Shown here piece by piece: positions 13,079 to 16,954 of a stretch of DNA of 16,954 nt. This stretch comes from Hymenobacter sp. (GTDB taxonomy: Bacteria; Bacteroidota; Bacteroidia; Cytophagales; Hymenobacteraceae): contig JANYFQ010000057.1 in assembly GCA_025362615.1 (NCBI GenBank), positions 1 through 16,954 on the forward strand, written 5' to 3'. Every line of letters starts with the position of its first letter. The stretch's first letter is position 1. A program made the position numbers and the translations under genes. Under the pieces are notes generated by a model. It did not search any database and was not told where the DNA came from. It saw nothing but the letters and a program-made list of their open reading frames with translations.

Positions 13079-14353
13079 ATGCCCGCCACCTTCAAGCTTG
13101 TGTTAGCTCCCCGCGCCGACGGCGACGGCCTGCACGACGTGCGCCTGCGCGTCACGGCCAACCGCGTGAGCCGTTTTCTCAACACCGGCGTGGCCCTGCC
13201 TGAAAAGCACTGGAATCCCAAGGCCTTGCCCGACAGGGCCAACTGGGTCCGCACCGGCCACCACGACCACGGCCATCTTAACGCCGCCCTGGCTACTTGG
13301 CTGCGGCGCGGCCACGCCCTGGCGCTCGACAACCCGAGTTGGGCGGCGGCGCAGTTTCAGGCCACGCTCCGCAACCACGACTTCGACCCCTCCGCCCCTG
13401 ACTTTATCGGCTTTTGCCGCAAGCTGCTGGCCCAGCACACCGGGCAGCTCAACGCCGCCCACGCCCAGGGCCGCGCCGGGGCGGGCTGGGGCCAGGCCAC
13501 CGTTGAGGGCCGCGCCGCTGTCATCAACAAGCTAGCGGCCTGGCACGGCGGGCCGCTGCATTTGGCCCAGCTCACGCCCGAACTGGTGAAAAAGTACGAA
13601 ACCTACCTCACCGTGGCCGTCGGCAACAACGCCACCACGACGGTGAAGAACCTGAAGGTGCTGCACCTCTTCATCCGCCACGCCGTGCGGGCGCGGCTGC
13701 TCAAGCCCCACCAGGACCCGATGCACCTCTACGAGCACCTGCCCGTGGCCCCGCAACGGGTGTGGCTGTCGGCCGACGAGTTGGCCCTGCTCGAAACCGC
13801 GCCCTTGCCGCCGCGCCTGCACCTGGCGCGGCAGGTGTACTTCCTGCAACACTACTGCCACGGCAGCCGCATCGGGGCCATGCTGCGCCTGCAATGGAAA
13901 GACCGGGCCGCCGGCCGCCTGCGCTTCGAGGTGGACAAGGGCGGCGATGCCAAGACCATCGAGGAGCTGCCCCCGCTCACGGCGCTGCTCGACGGCTTGC
14001 GGCCGGTCGGTGGGCCGCCCGCACCCACGGATTACGTGCTGCCCTTTTTGCCCGCCGGCTTCGCTGCCCTGCACCCCGCTCAGAAGCTCGACCACATCAA
14101 ACGGGCCACGTCTCAAATCAACGCCAACCTAAAGCGCGTGGCCGAACGGCTGGGTATCGACAAAAAACTAAGCTCCCACGTGGCCCGGCGCACCCTGGCC
14201 AGCCTGGGAACTGGCACCCTCAGCCTGCGCGAAATTGGCGGACTACTGGGCCACAAACAGGCCCGCACAACTGAACTCTACGTCGAGGGCATGGACACGT
14301 CGCAGGTGGACGCCGCCGCTCGTCGGGTGTACGGCGGGGCCGGTACAACATAG
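13079..14353 (+). CDS. int: Tyrosine recombinase, phage integrase
   Basis: 424 residues. It has the N-terminal arm-binding region, a SAM-like core-binding domain (about 105-215) and a complete catalytic domain: R264 in SRIGAM, a beta-region Lys (K287 or the nearby AKTIEE Lys), H367 and R370 in SHVARR, H392 in LLGHKQ and nucleophile Y401 nine residues later. The organisation is that of Bacteroidota phage and conjugative-element integrases. The ATG at 13079 starts four bases after the SH3-like gene's stop; the longer frame overlaps that gene and is rejected. The stop codon lies inside the first of two paired repeats that may be attP arm sites. All catalytic residues are present, so it is probably active. 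Confidence 0.93.
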   Translation: MPATFKLVLAPRADGDGLHDVRLRVTANRVSRFLNTGVALPEKHWNPKALPDRANWVRTGHHDHGHLNAALATWLRRGHALALDNPSWAAAQFQATLRNHDFDPSAPDFIGFCRKLLAQHTGQLNAAHAQGRAGAGWGQATVEGRAAVINKLAAWHGGPLHLAQLTPELVKKYETYLTVAVGNNATTTVKNLKVLHLFIRHAVRARLLKPHQDPMHLYEHLPVAPQRVWLSADELALLETAPLPPRLHLARQVYFLQHYCHGSRIGAMLRLQWKDRAAGRLRFEVDKGGDAKTIEELPPLTALLDGLRPVGGPPAPTDYVLPFLPAGFAALHPAQKLDHIKRATSQINANLKRVAERLGIDKKLSSHVARRTLASLGTGTLSLREIGGLLGHKQARTTELYVEGMDTSQVDAAARRVYGGAGTT

Positions 14354-14362
14354 GTACAACAT
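14342..14362. repeat. Paired 10-mer repeat, copy 1 (candidate attP arm site)
   Basis: Two exact GGTACAACAT decamers at 14342-14351 and 14353-14362, one base apart, giving an 11-bp phase, or one helical turn. The integrase stop codon lies within it. A near-identical pair lies at 14533-14553 in the same orientation. Paired, phased sites beside int are typical of integrase arm-type binding sites; the assignment is inference. Confidence 0.6.
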
Positions 14363-14480
14363 TTCCCGAACGCCGCCGAACGGGTTCTGTTCATTTGCTC
14401 GACGAAGCAGCATACCGCGGCTGAACGGCAGGTGTTCAACGCGGTGTTCAGAAGGCGCAGTCCTAATGTGCCCACTGATT
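14363..14480. other. Intergenic segment, possible attP core region
   Basis: 118 non-coding bases between repeat copy 1 and the terminator. They contain short direct repeats (CCGAACG twice near 14366-14382; GTGTTCA twice near 14432-14451) and an inverted pair CTGAAC/GTTCAG. None is clearly a tRNA fragment. If this gap is attP, the crossover core probably lies here. Confidence 0.35.
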
Positions 14481-14530
14481 AAACTCAAAAAACCCTGTAA
14501 GCCAAACGCTTGCAGGGTTTTTTGAGTTTT
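14481..14530. terminator. Bidirectional intrinsic terminator between int and tail genes
   Basis: A 22-bp inverted repeat (14481-14502 with 14508-14529, one G-T pair) around a 5-base loop. The central stem is CCCTGTAAGC/GCTTGCAGGG and the outer arms are A-rich on the left and T-rich on the right, so each strand ends its hairpin in a T-run. It serves the convergent integrase and tail transcripts. Confidence 0.9.
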
Positions 14531-14532
14531 TA

Positions 14533-14553
14533 GGTGTAACATAGGTACAACAT
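14533..14553. repeat. Paired 10-mer repeat, copy 2 (candidate attP arm site)
   Basis: GGTGTAACAT at 14533-14542 and GGTACAACAT at 14544-14553, again one base apart. It matches copy 1 at 19 of 21 positions, including a 16-base identical block, and lies 191 bp away in direct orientation. It ends three bases before the stop of the tail collar gene. Confidence 0.6.
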
Positions 14554-14556
14554 CTG

Positions 14557-15429
14557 CTACAAACCCACCCACTGCCTCATTGCCAACACATAATAAGGTG
14601 GCATATTGTTGTGAGCAAGGTCGCCGCCAGCTATGGAAGTAGTTTTGGTTTCGGTCGTATCCTGGTCACGGCGGCTGTTGCTGCCTGCGTCAATGGCATC
14701 GCGTTCGATGGTGTATCTGTCCGTATAAGTGTGGCTGTGGCGAGGCATTTCGGCCAGGCTCAGCCTGTGGGTTTCCGCCCCGCCGCCGCCGCCCACAGCG
14801 TTGGCCGTGAGGTTTCCGCCCCGGCCATCGTTGCCCCGGTCTGGGTTATGTCCCAATAGAAACATACCACGCAAATCGGCGGTGCCGTTCTGGCCGTTGG
14901 CCAGTGCCCAGCCCCAGGCCGCCGTGCCGGGGCGGCCCCGGCCGGTGGTATCGTACTCCACTGTCACTAGCGCCGCCAACTGCTGCACTTCGCCCAGCGA
15001 CCGCGCCGCCGCCCGTTCCAAATCGCGCAGGCGCAGGCCGCCCCAGGTGTCGAGTAGCAGAAATTCGCCGGCCGCGTAGGCGGGGTTGGGGGCCACCAGC
15101 AGCGCAGGACGTTCCCGAATGCAGGGTTTAGTGCCGCCCGTCTGGTAGGGCCGTGCGTCCACAAAATCGAACGCCCCCAGTTGAAACTGCGCGGGCAGCG
15201 CCACGCTGGCCGCGCCACGAAAACGCCGCATTTCGCCGTCGAGCACCACCAGTCCGGCCGCTACGTTCCACGTATTGCCGGGCGCGGCGCTCACCTGGCA
15301 CCCGCTGACGATGAAGGCCCCGCGTCCGGCAAACGGCGCAAAAATGGCCTCGCTTAGTTCGTTCTGCAGCGTCTGGAAGTCTTCGTTATTTACGGGTCGT
15401 CCGCCCCGGTCAAATTCAAGTTTTTTCAT
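14557..15429 (-). CDS. Phage tail collar / tail fibre protein
   Basis: 290 residues. The N-terminus (VNNEDFQTLQNELSEAI) is typical of Bacteroidota tail-fibre proteins that attach to the baseplate. A central beta-rich region describes surface strands, with GWALANGQNGTADLRGMFLLGHNP, a motif of phage tail-collar domains. Near the end an HSH motif (H231, H233) follows AEMP, and the protein finishes NMPPYYVLAMRQWVGL, the standard end of tail-collar/fibre tips that bind the receptor. The ATG at 15429 was preferred to the adjacent GTG at 15432. It is the last gene of the leftward tail cluster and converges on int. Confidence 0.85.
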   Translation of the reverse strand: MKKLEFDRGGRPVNNEDFQTLQNELSEAIFAPFAGRGAFIVSGCQVSAAPGNTWNVAAGLVVLDGEMRRFRGAASVALPAQFQLGAFDFVDARPYQTGGTKPCIRERPALLVAPNPAYAAGEFLLLDTWGGLRLRDLERAAARSLGEVQQLAALVTVEYDTTGRGRPGTAAWGWALANGQNGTADLRGMFLLGHNPDRGNDGRGGNLTANAVGGGGGAETHRLSLAEMPRHSHTYTDRYTIERDAIDAGSNSRRDQDTTETKTTSIAGGDLAHNNMPPYYVLAMRQWVGL

Positions 15430-15440
15430 CACAATTGGGC

Positions 15441-15944
15441 TTAGATGTAGCTGATGGCAAAGCGGCGCGTGGCCAGGTTGAAGCGCAACACGCGGGCGTT
15501 GAGGCGGGTATTAAATTCGGGGGTGTAGAGGCTGCTGGGCACCCGCACCACGTAATCAAGTTGGGTCGAAAATTCAATGTATTGGTAGCAATACCGCCAC
15601 GGCTGGCGGTCGGCCGCGAACCACAAGTACTGTTCTGCCTGGTTTTCGTCACGAAAATTCAGATAAAAGGGCGCAAGCTCCCGGTCGGCGTTTTCGATGC
15701 AGATGCGGCGCGAACCAGCATCAAATCCATCATTCAAAGCGCCTTCAAACACCAGCGTCTGGCTCGAATAGGCCAACTCCTGAAATGTGGCCCGCTGGTA
15801 GGCCACGAACTCCTGGTACAGGGTTTCGAGCGGGGCCAGCAGCGCCGCCAGCCAGGCCAGCAGGCGCGGCCGGCGCAGCAGCGCGGGCAGCAACTGAGCG
15901 GCCAGGTCGCCAAAGTGGAGCCGGTAACGAAGGGGCGTGTCCAT
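15441..15944 (-). CDS. Tail / baseplate-associated protein, unknown family
   Basis: 167 residues. It begins with hydrophobic helices (LAAQLLPALLRRPRLLAWLAALLAPLETLYQEF), followed by a beta-rich region with many aromatic residues. The position between a baseplate J-like gene and a tail-fibre gene matches the place of tail protein I in contractile-tailed phages, and the opening helix pattern fits a protein that joins wedge and fibre; sequence similarity cannot be tested here. The start overlaps the upstream stop by one base (TAATG). Confidence 0.7.
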   Translation of the reverse strand: MDTPLRYRLHFGDLAAQLLPALLRRPRLLAWLAALLAPLETLYQEFVAYQRATFQELAYSSQTLVFEGALNDGFDAGSRRICIENADRELAPFYLNFRDENQAEQYLWFAADRQPWRYCYQYIEFSTQLDYVVRVPSSLYTPEFNTRLNARVLRFNLATRRFAISYI

Positions 15945-16765
15945 TAGGAAAAGGGCGTGAAGATGAGGAAGTCGGCCAGGGTGTAGCCCGGCGCGTCTTC
16001 CGGCTCCACGTAACCGGCCTGCGTTTCGTACACCCGGTCCACGGCCGTATCGGCCGCCCCGACCCGCACCAGCACCGACACAATTTTCAGGTCTTTCACG
16101 CCCGCCACGGCCTGGATGGCATCTTCCAGCCGCGCCACGTACACCTGGCCATCAAAGTCGAGCCGGGCCAGGTAGCGGCTGATGCTGGCAATGACGGCGA
16201 CCTTCACCGCCGCCACCGGCAAAAGCGGGTCGTAGAAGATTTCGGCGTGCATCCGAAGCTTGTCGGCCGCCCGGCTCACCACTTCGGTGCGAACCCCGGC
16301 GGGCTTGAACTGGCTGACATAGCCTTGCACTTGCACCAACTGTGGCCCGCTGAGCGGGGCCAGGGTGCCCGGCTGTGGGCCATCGGTGGCCACCTTCAGA
16401 AACAGCCGGCCCGTCTGAAAATTCTCCTTCGCCGTGGCCCGTGTCACGATTTTCGCACCCGTGCTGCCCGGTGCGTAACCCAGCCGCCCGGTCGGCAACA
16501 CCACCAGCGGGTCGCCTTCCTGGAACAGCAAGAGCTGGTCGGCGAACCAGGCCGGGGTGCCGACCGGGGCGCGGGCAATCACCGCGTCCACGTCGGTGCG
16601 GAAACGGTCCCAAATGGTTTCGTGCGCCCAGAGGGCCACCGCCATCACGTACTCGATGAGGCGGTAGATGGCCGTGGCGCTGTTGCTACTGAGGCCGTCC
16701 AGGTCGGAGTTCGCGGCGCGGGTGGCCGCGATGGCGGCTTGAATTTCGTTGATGGTGCGGGCCAT
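15944..16765 (-). CDS. Baseplate J-like protein
   Basis: 273 residues. The N-terminus MARTINEIQAAIAATRAANSDLDGLSSNSATAIYRLIEYVMA and the later segment RLEDAIQAVAGVKDLKIVSV resemble Bacteroidota baseplate J (Mu gp47-like) proteins, which form wedges of the contractile-tail baseplate. Characteristic steps include WADQLLLFQEGD-like and ITRATAKENFQTGRLFLKVA regions with alternating strands, then a helical C-terminus. The ATG at 16765 follows the partial upstream gene by 20 bases. Together with the next two genes it indicates a contractile tail. Confidence 0.75.
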   Translation of the reverse strand: MARTINEIQAAIAATRAANSDLDGLSSNSATAIYRLIEYVMAVALWAHETIWDRFRTDVDAVIARAPVGTPAWFADQLLLFQEGDPLVVLPTGRLGYAPGSTGAKIVTRATAKENFQTGRLFLKVATDGPQPGTLAPLSGPQLVQVQGYVSQFKPAGVRTEVVSRAADKLRMHAEIFYDPLLPVAAVKVAVIASISRYLARLDFDGQVYVARLEDAIQAVAGVKDLKIVSVLVRVGAADTAVDRVYETQAGYVEPEDAPGYTLADFLIFTPFS

Positions 16766-16785
16766 GATGGAAAGAAGATGCTAGC

Positions 16786-16954
16786 CTAGACGGCGCGGTT
16801 AAGCGCCGTTTGGAAAGCCTGAATGAGCGAATAATACGTGGCGGTTTCGGCCACCGTAAAGCTGCCGCGAATGCAGGCCCAGGAGCACCCACGGTCGCTA
16901 AAGCCGTATCCACTCAGGTTTACGCCGCCGATATTAAGCGCACCCAGCGTAATT
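16786..16954 (-). CDS. Partial tail gene, C-terminal end only
   Basis: The last 55 codons of a gene that enters from the right edge; its start lies outside the window. The visible end (for example ITLGALNIGGVNLSG at the edge and IQAFQTALNRAV at the stop) is not enough to name a family. Position upstream of a baseplate J-like gene suggests another tail or baseplate component. The stop TAG is at 16786-16788. Confidence 0.65.
   Translation of the reverse strand, partial: ITLGALNIGGVNLSGYGFSDRGCSWACIRGSFTVAETATYYSLIQAFQTALNRAV

Noticed and set aside
14363..14480. tRNA gene or tRNA fragment as attachment target
   Set aside because: No cloverleaf, T-loop GTTCRA context with flanking stems, or CCA end could be arranged from this stretch.

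Overview
This GC-rich window carries a temperate-phage genome segment from a Bacteroidota host, most likely a high-GC Cytophagales such as Hymenobacter. The evidence for the host is a leftward promoter that fits the Bacteroidota consensus (TTG, 21 nt, TAccTTTG), a BT4734/VirE-type N-domain on the primase-helicase, and a Bacteroidota-style integrase and baseplate set. The genus is inference from composition and protein style only.

Layout. Positions 1-10687 hold a leftward early operon: two small HTH regulators, a tiny membrane ORF, a single-stranded DNA-binding protein with an acidic tip, two small unknowns and an intrinsic terminator. Beyond the terminator come three small unknowns, a full-length DNA polymerase III beta clamp (dnaN), two unknowns, a DEDDh exonuclease of the DnaQ type, a small coiled-coil protein, an SF2 helicase, a Cys-rich winged-helix-like protein and a primase-helicase. 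Positions 10688-10841 are the divergent control region, with perfect 10-bp palindromes as likely operators. Positions 10842-14353 run rightward: an S24-type repressor, a lone HsdR-N-like nuclease, a secreted SH3-like protein and a tyrosine integrase. Positions 14354-14556 are a convergent gap holding a long bidirectional terminator flanked by paired direct repeats (attP candidate). Positions 14557-16954 are leftward tail genes: collar/fibre protein, an unknown tail protein, a baseplate J-like protein and a partial gene.

How it works together. The repressor probably binds the GTCAATTGAC sites, one of which lies between the -33 and -7 elements of the leftward promoter, and shuts off the replication operon. 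On induction the phage makes its own clamp, SSB, exonuclease, helicase and primase-helicase. No DNA polymerase is visible, so host Pol III is probably recruited through the phage clamp. Two otherwise unrecognised early proteins end in textbook clamp-binding pentapeptides (QLSLF and QLTLF), suggesting a small network of clamp clients.

Two unusual features stand out. Five early-gene junctions share an exact 8-nt overlap and strong AAGGAGG-type Shine-Dalgarno sequences, with a sixth SD-bearing start at a 4-nt overlap, although Bacteroidota normally make little use of such signals. A third copy of the operator lies inside the repressor gene. No gene-free stretch exceeds 300 bases. I saw no tRNA, rRNA, CRISPR array or insertion sequence.
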